A stretch of DNA of 64,000 nt from Flaviaestuariibacter sp. (lineage in GTDB: Bacteria; Bacteroidota; Bacteroidia; Chitinophagales; Chitinophagaceae): positions 62,001 through 126,000 of the forward strand of contig JAOQAI010000017.1 in assembly GCA_025963645.1 (NCBI GenBank), read 5' to 3'. The translations under genes and the position numbers were made by a program. Shown piece by piece: positions 43,732 to 51,558 of this stretch (its first letter is position 1; each line of letters begins with the position of its first letter). The notes under the pieces are model-generated. The model had not been told where the DNA came from, did not search any database, and saw only the letters and a list, made by a program, of their open reading frames with translations.

Positions 43732-43860
43732 CCCTCCCGGTGGGAGGGCTTCGCAACCGCACAATGGCCAGCTTGGCATAGTGAATGCAGATTTCACAGT
43801 CACGTTGAAAAGCGGGCCGGGTGCCTGGGTCTCTCCCCACCGGGGCGAGCCGGAGGGGCT
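43732..43860. repeat. C/G-run palindromes upstream of the endonuclease gene
   Basis: CCCTCCCGGTGGGAGGG at 43732-43748 is a near-perfect palindrome, and a related unit (CTCCCCACCGGGGCGAG, then GGAGGGGCTT) lies at 43832-43860. They fill the divergent space between the endonuclease and aldo/keto reductase genes. Confidence 0.6.
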
Positions 43861-43861
43861 T

Positions 43862-43869
43862 TATTTTTG
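43862..43869 (+). promoter_or_regulatory. Candidate -7 box for the aldo/keto reductase
   Basis: TATTTTTG fits TAnnTTTG and ends 5 bp before the ATG, which would make the mRNA nearly leaderless. No -33 TTG is seen in the G-rich repeat just upstream. Confidence 0.4.
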
Positions 43870-43874
43870 TAGTT

Positions 43875-44858
43875 ATGGAATACAGGAGAATGGGAAAAAG
43901 CGGGTTGCAACTCAGTGTACTATCCTACGGCAGCTGGGTTACTTTTCACAAGCAGATAGGCGATGGTCCGGCAGAGGAACTAATGAGCATGGCTTACGAT
44001 GCCGGCATCAATTTTTTCGACAATGCAGAAGTGTATGCGCTGGGTGAAAGCGAACGTCTGATGGGACGGGTGCTGAAGAAAAAAGGCTGGGACCGCACGT
44101 CCTATGTGGTCAGCAGTAAAGCCTTCTTTGGCTCCCGCGGCAAGGAGAACAAGCCCAACCAAAGCGGCCTTAGCCGCAAGCATTTGACCGAGGCTTGTCA
44201 TGAAGCTTTACAACGCCTGCAGCTCGATTACCTCGACCTTTATTTCTGCCACCGCCCCGATCCCGCTGTGCCGATTGAAGAAGTAGTGCTCACGATGAAC
44301 ACGCTCATCCAGCAAGGTAAGATCCTGTACTGGGGCACTTCCGAATGGAGTGGTGCGGAAATACTGGAAGCAGACCGCATTGCGAAGGAGTATCGTCTTA
44401 TCGGGCCATCGGTGGAGCAGCCGCAATACAATTTATTGGAGCGCCATAAAGTGGAGACTGATTTTCTTGAGGCCTTTAAAACAGTCGGCATCGGCACCAC
44501 CATCTGGAGCCCCCTGGCGTCAGGGCTTTTAACCGGCAAATACAACAATGGCATCCCCGAAGGCACCCGCCTTTCCCTCGAAGGATTCGACTGGCTGAAG
44601 GATGGATTGATCGTGGAAGAGAAGCTGGCAAAGGTGCGTCAGTTGGGCGAGATCGCAGCAAGCCTTGATACCTCGCTGGCTACGCTTTCTATTGCCTGGT
44701 GCATTAAAAACCCGAATGTAACGACGGCTATCCTGGGCGCTACCAAGCGGGAGCAATTGGAAGAAAATCTGAAAGCGCTGGATGTATTGCCGAAGCTGAC
44801 GGAGGAAGTGATGGAGAGGATAGAGAAAGTATTATCGTCGTTCTTGAGACAAGTATAA
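43875..44858 (+). CDS. Aldo/keto reductase, Kv-beta-like subgroup
   Basis: A cytoplasmic NADPH-dependent oxidoreductase of 327 residues from ATG 43875. It has the TIM-barrel AKR signatures: [20 protein letters not shown] (catalytic Asp and Tyr), [28 protein letters not shown] and the C-terminal [19 protein letters not shown]. The sequence is closest to the AKR6/AKR14-like group named for voltage-gated potassium channel beta subunits. The substrate is unknown. Confidence 0.9.
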   Translation: MEYRRMGKSGLQLSVLSYGSWVTFHKQIGDGPAEELMSMAYDAGINFFDNAEVYALGESERLMGRVLKKKGWDRTSYVVSSKAFFGSRGKENKPNQSGLSRKHLTEACHEALQRLQLDYLDLYFCHRPDPAVPIEEVVLTMNTLIQQGKILYWGTSEWSGAEILEADRIAKEYRLIGPSVEQPQYNLLERHKVETDFLEAFKTVGIGTTIWSPLASGLLTGKYNNGIPEGTRLSLEGFDWLKDGLIVEEKLAKVRQLGEIAASLDTSLATLSIAWCIKNPNVTTAILGATKREQLEENLKALDVLPKLTEEVMERIEKVLSSFLRQV

Positions 44859-44917
44859 AAATTTGTTGGATGAAATATTTCTGAAGATGAGCTCTATGTA
44901 ATTCTAAAAATCTATTC

Positions 44918-44925
44918 TAAATTTG
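44918..44925 (+). promoter_or_regulatory. Candidate -7 box for the split secreted gene
   Basis: TAAATTTG fits TAnnTTTG, 34 bp before the ATG at 44960. No TTG lies at 19-21 bp upstream. Confidence 0.35.
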
Positions 44926-44959
44926 GTTTGACATTATTTTTTAACAACCAAATTTTTTT

Positions 44960-45544
44960 ATGAGAAAAAGTGTAATTAAATGGGGATGTCTACTTTCCGT
45001 GTTTGTTATCTCCATTACCGCAAAAGCAGCTGAACCTGCAATTTCTGTTAATCCCTATGCCTTATCCCCAGCCGCAGCTGGGAATTGTTTTGCAGAGGGT
45101 ATTTCGGATAAACTTGCTGCAGATTCCAGGTTTATGGAACTGGTCTAACTCGAAATCTCCTTTCAAAAAGGGGTTCGCTCTTTATCTGCAGAAGATAAGA
45201 AAACATTTTTGACCGCATTGAACGCGAAAGACATTACCACGATGTTGAAGCTGTTCACCAAATATGGTATTGATTGTAAAGCTTATGCTTTAACAAGAAC
45301 GGCTTTACTAAAAGCGCTTGATAAGGATTATGAATTAAACAAAAAAAGTGACAATGACAAGGCAGCGATTTTTAAATCTGCCGTAAGCAAATTAACACCA
45401 CCTGATTTTGCGGATTGTTTGAATGAATGGGCGCTGGGATCAATATTGTGTGATACATTGTTTTATGGTGACGATAATGGCATGTTGATTTGCTTTTCCC
45501 TTGTAATGGCATCTTATCTCGCCTGCATTGCATCTTTACCGTGA
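44960..45544 (+). pseudogene. Secreted protein gene split by an in-frame TAA
   Basis: A signal-peptide start (MRKSVIKWGCLLSVFVISITAKA) leads to TAA at 45146-45148; the same frame then continues without another stop (LEISFQKGVRSLSAEDKKTF onwards) to 45544. Together they make 195 codons, stop codons included. The second part is too coherent (DITTMLKLFTKYGIDCKAYALTR, then WALGSILCDTLF) to be chance. The product would be exported; no family is recognised. It is either a recent nonsense mutation, a base-call error, or readthrough. The 62-residue first part alone might still be secreted. Confidence 0.65.
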
Positions 45545-45547
45545 CAT

Positions 45548-45594
45548 GAAGTTAATATCCGGTTTGTAGTGACAACAAACCGGATATTAACTTC
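45548..45594. repeat. Perfect 20-bp hairpin
   Basis: GAAGTTAATATCCGGTTTGT (45548-45567) and its exact complement (45575-45594) enclose a 7-base loop. It lies between the split gene and the next lipoprotein gene. There is no T run, so it may be a terminator-like structure or a leader hairpin of the following operon. Confidence 0.85.
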
Positions 45595-45607
45595 AAAACT
45601 TTTGATT

Positions 45608-46177
45608 ATGAAATCTTGGATACTTCTAATCACTATTTTTTTTTCCGTAGCCTGTAAATCACCTCAACTTACTCAATCCAGCGCAAATCCTGTATCTACC
45701 AGAAAAGAAGAAAAAGCTGATATGGATTCCCTGTATATTGTACATTCCTTGCCTATATCCGTCTCTCACTCTACTAATTTCAAGCAAACTGCTATACACG
45801 ATTCTTTAGTTGTCTTTTTAAAGGAGAGAAAATATAAACCTCTCGATGAAGAGGCTTTTAAACAATTGTTAGGAGCAAAGATGATGGAAACCAGCTTGGC
45901 GGCTAATCAGGAACGTGCGAAAGAAATGCTTCAAAAAATGAAAACGGAAGAAGATTATTTCCGTTTGCTCGAGTCTACGCCTCCCTACTTACAACTGGTA
46001 CAATTATCTTTCTTGAAAAACGACGCTGGACTGAATAGCATAAACGTCAGGAGAATAAATATGCCGCAGGCACGTAAATCGCGTAACTGGGTCTTTACCT
46101 ACCCGGATTCGGAGCCTGCCGGCCAGGTAGCTTCCCACATATTGGATTCCCTAATCAAAACAAAAAGAGCACAATGA
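45608..46177 (+). CDS. Lipoprotein of unknown function
   Basis: A 189-residue lipoprotein: MKSWILLITIFFSVACKS has a clear lipobox (SVAC), which fixes the start at 45608 despite a longer open frame. The mature part is charged and mostly helical (HDSLVVFLKERKYKPLDEEAFKQLL, then a Lys/Glu-rich helix), with a short C-terminal beta stretch. No family is recognised. Its last four bases overlap the next gene (ATGA), so the two are co-translated. Confidence 0.65.
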   Translation: MKSWILLITIFFSVACKSPQLTQSSANPVSTRKEEKADMDSLYIVHSLPISVSHSTNFKQTAIHDSLVVFLKERKYKPLDEEAFKQLLGAKMMETSLAANQERAKEMLQKMKTEEDYFRLLESTPPYLQLVQLSFLKNDAGLNSINVRRINMPQARKSRNWVFTYPDSEPAGQVASHILDSLIKTKRAQ

Positions 46178-46599
46178 TAAGGTTGTTGGTTCTGCTACTT
46201 CTTTCCTCACCGGTATTTGGGCAAACGGCTGACACTGTGCTAAGAAAATATGACCAGGCGTTTCTTTACCGCTACGGTTCGTCTTTTATGAAAGGCGGCA
46301 CTAAATTATCGTTTGGGAATTTAGAAGATGAATTTACCCCTAGTTCGCTTTCCTTTGATTTATACAGGAAATCAAAAAATAATAAAACGATCAGCACTGT
46401 GCTGCGACTGGTGTCCCTTGCTGCTATTTATGGAGTGGTGAGAGGCGCACGGAACAATAACACGAATCTTTCCTACGGGGTTTTAGCGGGTCAGCTTGCC
46501 GCAGCCCTCGGCAGCCAGTATTTTCATAACAAAGCGACGATAGAACTTGACCGGGCTATTCAAATTCGAAACCGGGAGCTATTGTTTCCGGGCAGATGA
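46174..46599 (+). CDS. Small exported membrane-associated protein
   Basis: A 141-residue protein with a signal peptide (MIRLLVLLLLSSPVFGQ) and a Gly/Ala-rich hydrophobic region (about 75-115; GVVRGARNNN, then SYGVLAGQLAAALGSQ) that could form a membrane hairpin. It is coupled to the preceding lipoprotein by a 4-bp ATGA overlap. No known domain. The two probably form one envelope complex. Confidence 0.65.
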   Translation: MIRLLVLLLLSSPVFGQTADTVLRKYDQAFLYRYGSSFMKGGTKLSFGNLEDEFTPSSLSFDLYRKSKNNKTISTVLRLVSLAAIYGVVRGARNNNTNLSYGVLAGQLAAALGSQYFHNKATIELDRAIQIRNRELLFPGR

Positions 46600-46646
46600 T
46601 CCTCTCTTTTCCTCCCAGCCGAGTAGTTACCTGCAACCTCACCTTC

Positions 46647-46680
46647 GAAAATAGAAAACTTATACGGAAATTCGGCAGTG
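46647..46680. repeat. GAAAATAG repeat, copy 1
   Basis: A 34-base unit beginning GAAAATAGAAAACTTA and ending TTCGGCAGTG. Related copies lie at 48245-48278 and 48561-48594, on the other side of the amidohydrolase gene. The surrounding 243-bp gap (46600-46842) holds no convincing gene. Confidence 0.55.
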
Positions 46681-46842
46681 CCTTATCGTCAATTTTACTT
46701 CTCTTCATGTCCGCCCAGGGTCTTCCCTGCAAAGCCTTGTGCGGTAGCCGAGACCCCGGGCTGCACTATCGGACAGCTATCGATCTGCTTCTCTAGCGAG
46801 TTGCATTAGTATGGTTTACACATACCCTACAGCTTCCACACT

Positions 46843-48162
46843 TTACTTCTGCAATCCTGCTTGCCCCAAATAAACCTTCCCACTTTTCATCACAAACCGC
46901 GTGTTAAGCAGCGCCTGTATGTTTCGGTCCAAGTCACTATCAACGGCTATAATATCAGCCAGGTACCCCGCCTTCAACCTTCCTATGTAGTCACTCCAGT
47001 TCAGCTGCTTGCTGGCATTGATGGTGGCGAATTGTAAGACCTGTGGGATGGTAGTCCCTAATTCATAATAGCTGATAAGGGCTCTTTTTGATGGTTCGGC
47101 AAAGGGCAGTTTGAAATCAATATAATCATCGGACCCGGCCGCAATCGTTACGCCTCGTTTGATAGCTCTTTGCAGCTGTTCGCCAGAGGCTTTCTGGTAA
47201 GCCATCAAATTTGCGGCAAAATTTTTATCATCTGGGTAAGCTAGCTTGCCCCATTGCATACAGGTAACGCTATCGAGATAGGTGGGTACTAACATCACGC
47301 CCCGTTTAGCCATCAAGGTAAGCGTAGTGTCATCGATCTGGTAGCCATGTTCTATACCGCCTCCAATAACAGCGTCGTAAACAGCCCTATTGTCGGTAGC
47401 ATGAGCCGTTACCCTGATGCCGTAGCGATGCGCTTCCTGCACAATCGCCTTTATTTCAGCAACGCTTAGCCGGGTTACGTTAGGTGTATTGTTGGCGTAG
47501 ATCTTTATCACATCAGCACCCTGCGTCACGTTCTCCCGTACTGCCTGGATAGCATCTTCTGCGCCGGTCACAATTCTATATTCGTCGTTTACAAGACTAC
47601 GGTGCTTATAGATCAAACCGGGAAGCTGCCCGCCCTCGGTTGATAAGCCCTGTCCCGCACACCGCATGCGCGGTCCGGGCACCAATCCTTCATTGATCGC
47701 TTTCCGTAAAGCAATATCACCGAATTGCCCGGAATTTCCCAGGTCCTGAACAGATGTGATACCGGCTTCCAGGTAAGCCTTTGCCCGTGCGGCGCCATAA
47801 ATGGCCCGGTACGAATCGCCTTCCATCGTGAGTAGTTTCGCCAGGTCCATTCCGGCAAACTCGTTGCCGGGATGCAACACTTCTTTATACAACAGGTGCG
47901 TATGCGCATCGATCAACCCGGGCAGTACTGTATAGTTAGAAAGGTCAATTAAGACATATTCCTTCTTTTCGGTTTCGCTTACTTCCTTGTCCGGTTTTAC
48001 CGCTTCAATCTTATTGGCATTCACCAGTATGGAAAGCCCCGTTTTAAATTGCCCGGACTCGCTATCGAAAAGTTTGCCTGCCTTGATCAGATATTTTTGG
48101 CTCTGTTGCGCCTGCAGGGAAATAGATAGAAATAGGAATAAAAGGAAACGTAAATACTTCAT
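46843..48162 (-). CDS. Secreted amidohydrolase (imidazolonepropionase-like)
   Basis: A metal-dependent hydrolase of 439 residues with a signal peptide (MKYLRFLLFLFLSISLQAQ). The amidohydrolase core shows DAHTHLL (first metal pair), GADVIKIYAN (region of the bridging Lys), the histidine segments VTAHATDN and IEHGYQIDD, and the final Asp in AAGSDDYID. It probably acts as a periplasmic dipeptidase or on another amide; the substrate is not known. Confidence 0.9.
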   Translation of the reverse strand: MKYLRFLLFLFLSISLQAQQSQKYLIKAGKLFDSESGQFKTGLSILVNANKIEAVKPDKEVSETEKKEYVLIDLSNYTVLPGLIDAHTHLLYKEVLHPGNEFAGMDLAKLLTMEGDSYRAIYGAARAKAYLEAGITSVQDLGNSGQFGDIALRKAINEGLVPGPRMRCAGQGLSTEGGQLPGLIYKHRSLVNDEYRIVTGAEDAIQAVRENVTQGADVIKIYANNTPNVTRLSVAEIKAIVQEAHRYGIRVTAHATDNRAVYDAVIGGGIEHGYQIDDTTLTLMAKRGVMLVPTYLDSVTCMQWGKLAYPDDKNFAANLMAYQKASGEQLQRAIKRGVTIAAGSDDYIDFKLPFAEPSKRALISYYELGTTIPQVLQFATINASKQLNWSDYIGRLKAGYLADIIAVDSDLDRNIQALLNTRFVMKSGKVYLGQAGLQK

Positions 48163-48244
48163 TAATAGGAGTTGTTTTGGTTGTTAATGCTTAGTAATGC
48201 TGGCGGTCTATTATCCTGACAGGGTTGCCAATAGCCGACCATCC

Positions 48245-48278
48245 GAAAATAGGAAACTTACGCAAGAACTCGGCGATG
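48245..48278. repeat. GAAAATAG repeat, copy 2
   Basis: GAAAATAGGAAACTTACGC followed by AAGAACTCGGCGATG; a close relative of copies 1 and 3. Confidence 0.55.
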
Positions 48279-48560
48279 AACCAACTGTCTTACTGAAATC
48301 ACTTTACATAATTGGTAGTAACTACGTGCATGCTCCCACCATACTCCCTACATACGCCCTACTTGATGCGTTGGAGTGCGTCAAAAACTACATTATGTTA
48401 AATAGAGCAAACCATTCTTATAGTTCCTTACCGTTCCGTTCAGTGCCTTCTTGTTCCCTACACATCCTTAGAGTGCCTTACAGGGAAATATCACCCGCCT
48501 GCCATCTTATCATTGCAGTCGCTGTTTCGTTCACGGTCAAGTGCTCACTACGGGCAGCTA

Positions 48561-48594
48561 GAAAATAGGAGACCTATGCAGCAACTCGGCTATG
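48561..48594. repeat. GAAAATAG repeat, copy 3
   Basis: GAAAATAGGAGACCTATGC followed by AGCAACTCGGCTATG, about 90 bp before the SDR gene. Confidence 0.55.
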
Positions 48595-48684
48595 TGCCTA
48601 TTTCGCACAATGCTTGAATAGGCTGCTCTCCCTACAAACCCCTAACTTCAAACCCCAAACTCAAAACTTAAACCGTTCTAACGC

Positions 48685-49545
48685 ATGACCGAACAGAATA
48701 AAGACCACAACGACCTAAGTTCCCCCACCGGGGGACAGGGGGCTGTCTTCATCACCGGCGGCAGCCGCGGCATTGGCAAAGCCATTGCCCTGCGCTTCGC
48801 AAGGGAAGGTGCCAACATCGTCATCGCCGCCAAGACCGCCGACCCGAATCCCAAGCTCGAAGGCACCATCTACACCGCCGCCAAAGAGATAGAAGCCGCC
48901 GGTGGCAAGTGTTTGCCGCTACAGGTAGACATTCGCTACGAAGAGCAGATTGCGGCTGCGGTAGCAGAAGCGGTAAAAGCTTTTGGCGGCATCAATGTAT
49001 TGGTCAATAATGCTTCCGCCATCAATCTTTCGCCTACCGAAAAGCTGGAAGCTAAGCGCTTTGATCTTATGCAGGGCATCAATGTTCGCGGCACTTTTCT
49101 TATGTCGCAGGCTTGTATTCCGTATTTAAAAAAGGGCATCAATCCACACATACTAAACCTATCGCCGCCACTGGATATGAACCCAAAGTGGTTTCGCGAT
49201 CATACGGCTTATACGATGAGCAAGTATGGCATGAGCATGGTGGTGCTGGGACTGGCAGAGGAATTAAAACCTTATGGCATTGCGGCCAATGCTTTATGGC
49301 CAAAGACAACGATCGCAACAGCAGCTGTACAAAACCTGTTGGGTGGGGATTACCTCATTCAGCGCAGCCGCAAGCCGGAGATCGTTGCCGAAGCGGCTTA
49401 TGCGATTCTGTCCAAGCCCTCAACAGAATGCACCGGTAACTTTTTTATTGATGAAGACGTGTTGCGGGGTGAAGGCGTCACCGACTTTTCGCAGTATGTT
49501 GTTAATGGCGATAACCCGCTGCAAAATGACTTGTTCATTGATTAG
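48685..49545 (+). CDS. Short-chain dehydrogenase, HSDL2-like
   Basis: An NAD(P)-dependent oxidoreductase of 286 residues. The Rossmann loop is TGGSRGIGKAIA (24-35), followed by NNASAINL and the catalytic YTMSKYG. As in HSDL2-type proteins the catalytic-serine region reads LNLSPPL, and the long AAKTADPNPKLEGTIYTAAKEIEAAGG insert is present. Residues 10-20 (DLSSPTGGQGA) are encoded by a dispersed C/G palindrome, so the N terminus is atypical. The substrate may be an acyl-CoA or other carbonyl compound; this is inference. Confidence 0.88.
   Translation: MTEQNKDHNDLSSPTGGQGAVFITGGSRGIGKAIALRFAREGANIVIAAKTADPNPKLEGTIYTAAKEIEAAGGKCLPLQVDIRYEEQIAAAVAEAVKAFGGINVLVNNASAINLSPTEKLEAKRFDLMQGINVRGTFLMSQACIPYLKKGINPHILNLSPPLDMNPKWFRDHTAYTMSKYGMSMVVLGLAEELKPYGIAANALWPKTTIATAAVQNLLGGDYLIQRSRKPEIVAEAAYAILSKPSTECTGNFFIDEDVLRGEGVTDFSQYVVNGDNPLQNDLFID
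48714..48744. repeat. Dispersed C/G-run palindrome inside a coding sequence
   Basis: CCTAAGTTCCCCC, ACC, GGGGGACAGGGGG: the same unit as at 28616-28647 and 28841-28868, here inside codons 10-20 of the SDR gene. Confidence 0.8.
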
Positions 49546-49578
49546 AGTCCTGTCATCTATGAAAAACCTGAGTGGCGG

Positions 49579-50454
49579 TTATATGATCTTGTAATTATTA
49601 TGATCAAAAGGCCGCTTGCCTGTAAGTGCTTCTATTAAGTTCTTAAACCGCTCCTTTGGTTTCAGCTTGTTGTAAGTAAGGTCGTATTCAAACTTCCAGT
49701 TGATGGCGTCAATGCGGGCTTGCATCACTGCCGGGTGTGTGCCGGTAAATTTTTCCAGGGCGTCTATTTCAAAATAATCAAAGTCGCCTGTAAAGCCCGT
49801 TTGCGGTGCTGGCGCAGCTTCATCACCGTGATAGTAGCTATCTAAATTCGTTTGCTTCTCCTTCATGGCTTTGGGTTCCCGCACCCAACCGTAATGGTGC
49901 ATAAACGCATTCAGGGGCTTCACCCGCAGCTTCTCATTGTCTCCCTTCCGGAAGCCCTGTGCATCTTTGTATGAGTAGATGCTCTTATCGTTTTTAATGA
50001 TGCGGATCTCGTTCTTATACCAACGCGATGAAGCACCTACATAATCAAACGATCCATAGAAGTGAAGGTATTTTAAGAGAAGCCCGTCCACTTCCTTAGC
50101 GTCCTTCCACCACTCCATCGCTTCCCGTATCTCCGGGTAGCCGGCTTCATGCAACACCTCGTCGCCTTGTATATAAATGCACCAGTCGGAGTCAGCAGGT
50201 ATAGGGGCAAACGCTTTATCCGTTTCGGCTGCCAACACCCGCCCACCTTGCTTAAGGCTATTATCCCAAACGGTATCAATGATGCGGATCTTGCCGGGAT
50301 CGATAGACGCTACCAGCTCCCTGGTGCCATCATCGCCATCACCAACCGCCACCACTACCTCGTCGCAAAGCGGCAGGATGGACCGCACCGCTTCAGCAAT
50401 AGGATACTGAAACTTCACAGCATTCTTGATAAAGGAAAAACCGGTGACTTTCAT
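49579..50454 (-). CDS. Glycosyltransferase-like protein, family 2 type (copy 1)
   Basis: A 291-residue cytoplasmic protein with a GT-A-like N terminus: VTGFSFIKNAVKFQYPIAEAVRSILPLCDEVVVAVG, then DWCIYIQGDEVLHEAGY, which gives a QGDE acidic motif in place of DxD. The middle (WYKNEIRIIKNDKSIYSYKDAQGFRKG) is strongly conserved with the neighbouring copy. Such proteins add sugars to envelope glycans; donor and acceptor are unknown. It is a tandem paralogue of the gene at 50577-51464. Confidence 0.75.
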   Translation of the reverse strand: MKVTGFSFIKNAVKFQYPIAEAVRSILPLCDEVVVAVGDGDDGTRELVASIDPGKIRIIDTVWDNSLKQGGRVLAAETDKAFAPIPADSDWCIYIQGDEVLHEAGYPEIREAMEWWKDAKEVDGLLLKYLHFYGSFDYVGASSRWYKNEIRIIKNDKSIYSYKDAQGFRKGDNEKLRVKPLNAFMHHYGWVREPKAMKEKQTNLDSYYHGDEAAPAPQTGFTGDFDYFEIDALEKFTGTHPAVMQARIDAINWKFEYDLTYNKLKPKERFKNLIEALTGKRPFDHNNYKII

Positions 50455-50576
50455 GAGACAAGTTTAAAGTATAAGGTTTAAAGTATAAAAGTGTGTGCTG
50501 CGTTCGGCGATAGTTGCGCACCTTAAACCTTAAACCCTTCAACGCTATAATCAACCTTTTCTTCTTCGCCGAAAAC
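50455..50576. repeat. Duplicated spacer, copy 1
   Basis: Begins with GTTTAAAGTATAAGG-like units and ends with CCTTAAACC...CAACGC-like units; the spacer after the next paralogue (51465-51558) has the same order. The two ends are roughly inverse of each other. Confidence 0.5.
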
Positions 50577-51464
50577 TTAAATGATCTTGTAGTTCTGGTA
50601 ATCAAAGGGTCGCCTGCCGGTTAGTTTTTCTACCAGGTTTTTGAAGTGGTCTTTTAGCTTTAGTTTGTTTTTAGAAAGATCATACGCAAAGGTCCAGTCC
50701 GCTTTCGAGATCCGTTCCTGCATCACCGCGGGATGTGTGCCCTTATACACCGCCAGCGCATTGACCAACGAAAAAGCAAAGTCGTCTGGAACAGCAATAT
50801 GGTCAACCGCCCCGATAGATTCCATAGTGCCTTCCTTTTCATGGTTGATCAGGTCTTTCACCATGAACTTTGCCTTCATTACCTTAGGGTCCTGCACCCA
50901 CCCGTAATGATGGATATAGGCATTTACGGGCTTTACATTTAGCTTCTGATTATCACCCTTCCGGAAGCCCTGCGCATCGCGATAAGAGTAGATGCTTTTG
51001 TTATTGCGCACCACACGTATTTCGTGGCGGTACCAATGCCCTTCCGCGCCTATATATTCATAGGAACCAAAAAAGTGGCGGTATTTAAAAAGCAATCCAT
51101 CCACCCGCTTGTCGTCTTTCCATCGCTCCATCGCCGTACGTAGTTCTTCATAACCAGCCTCATGCAATACTTCATCTCCCTGGATATAAATACACCAGTC
51201 GCTGTCTGCCGCAATGCTCTTAAATGCTTTATCTGTTTCGGAAGCCAGCACCACGCCCCCTTTTTTCAGCGATTCGTCCCATACCGTATCTATAATTCGC
51301 ACCTTCGGACTGATAGCCTCCACAAGGGCACGGGTTTCATCTTCGGAATTGCCAACTGCTACGACTACCTCATCGCAAAGTGGTAGAATAGACCGGATGG
51401 CCTCAACGATAGGGTACTGAAATTTAATTGCGTTTCTTATGAATGAAAAGCCGGTTACTTTCAT
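50577..51464 (-). CDS. Glycosyltransferase-like protein, family 2 type (copy 2)
   Basis: A 295-residue tandem paralogue of the preceding protein, very similar over the whole N-terminal 200 residues (VTGFSFIRNAIKFQYPIVEAIRSILPLCDEVVVAVG; SDWCIYIQGDEVLHEAGY; RVVRNNKSIYSYRDAQGFRKGDN) and in the last 50. The divergent part is about 205-245. The order on the strand is lysS, copy 2, copy 1. Divergent middles suggest that the copies use different acceptors. Confidence 0.75.
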   Translation of the reverse strand: MKVTGFSFIRNAIKFQYPIVEAIRSILPLCDEVVVAVGNSEDETRALVEAISPKVRIIDTVWDESLKKGGVVLASETDKAFKSIAADSDWCIYIQGDEVLHEAGYEELRTAMERWKDDKRVDGLLFKYRHFFGSYEYIGAEGHWYRHEIRVVRNNKSIYSYRDAQGFRKGDNQKLNVKPVNAYIHHYGWVQDPKVMKAKFMVKDLINHEKEGTMESIGAVDHIAVPDDFAFSLVNALAVYKGTHPAVMQERISKADWTFAYDLSKNKLKLKDHFKNLVEKLTGRRPFDYQNYKII

Positions 51465-51558
51465 GAATGGAGTTTAAGGTTTAAAGTATAAGGTATAAGG
51501 TTTGTGCAAAGGACTGCTCTTCACATTAAACTTTCAACCTTAAACCTTCAACGCAGAG
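51465..51558. repeat. Duplicated spacer, copy 2
   Basis: Shares with 50455-50576 the GTTTAAAGTATAAGG-type start and the CTTAAACCTTCAACGC-type end; lies between lysS and the second glycosyltransferase gene. Confidence 0.5.

Larger units (their letters stand above)
48163..48684. other. Repeat-bearing gap of 522 bp
   Basis: No convincing gene. It holds two copies of the GAAAATAG repeat (48245-48278 and 48561-48594) about 316 bp apart, many short CCCTAC-type motifs, and a C/A-rich stretch (48640-48675) like the low-complexity spacers near the glycosyltransferase genes. A 123-codon open frame from 48197 lacks protein-like composition and is set aside. Confidence 0.6.

Noticed and set aside
46596-46796. 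66-codon frame after the small membrane protein
   Set aside because: Spans a GAAAATAG repeat and a stretch related to the 48.2 kb gap; composition not protein-like.
48197-48568. 123-codon frame in the repeat-bearing gap
   Set aside because: Contains two repeat-derived stretches, no protein-like pattern and no promoter.
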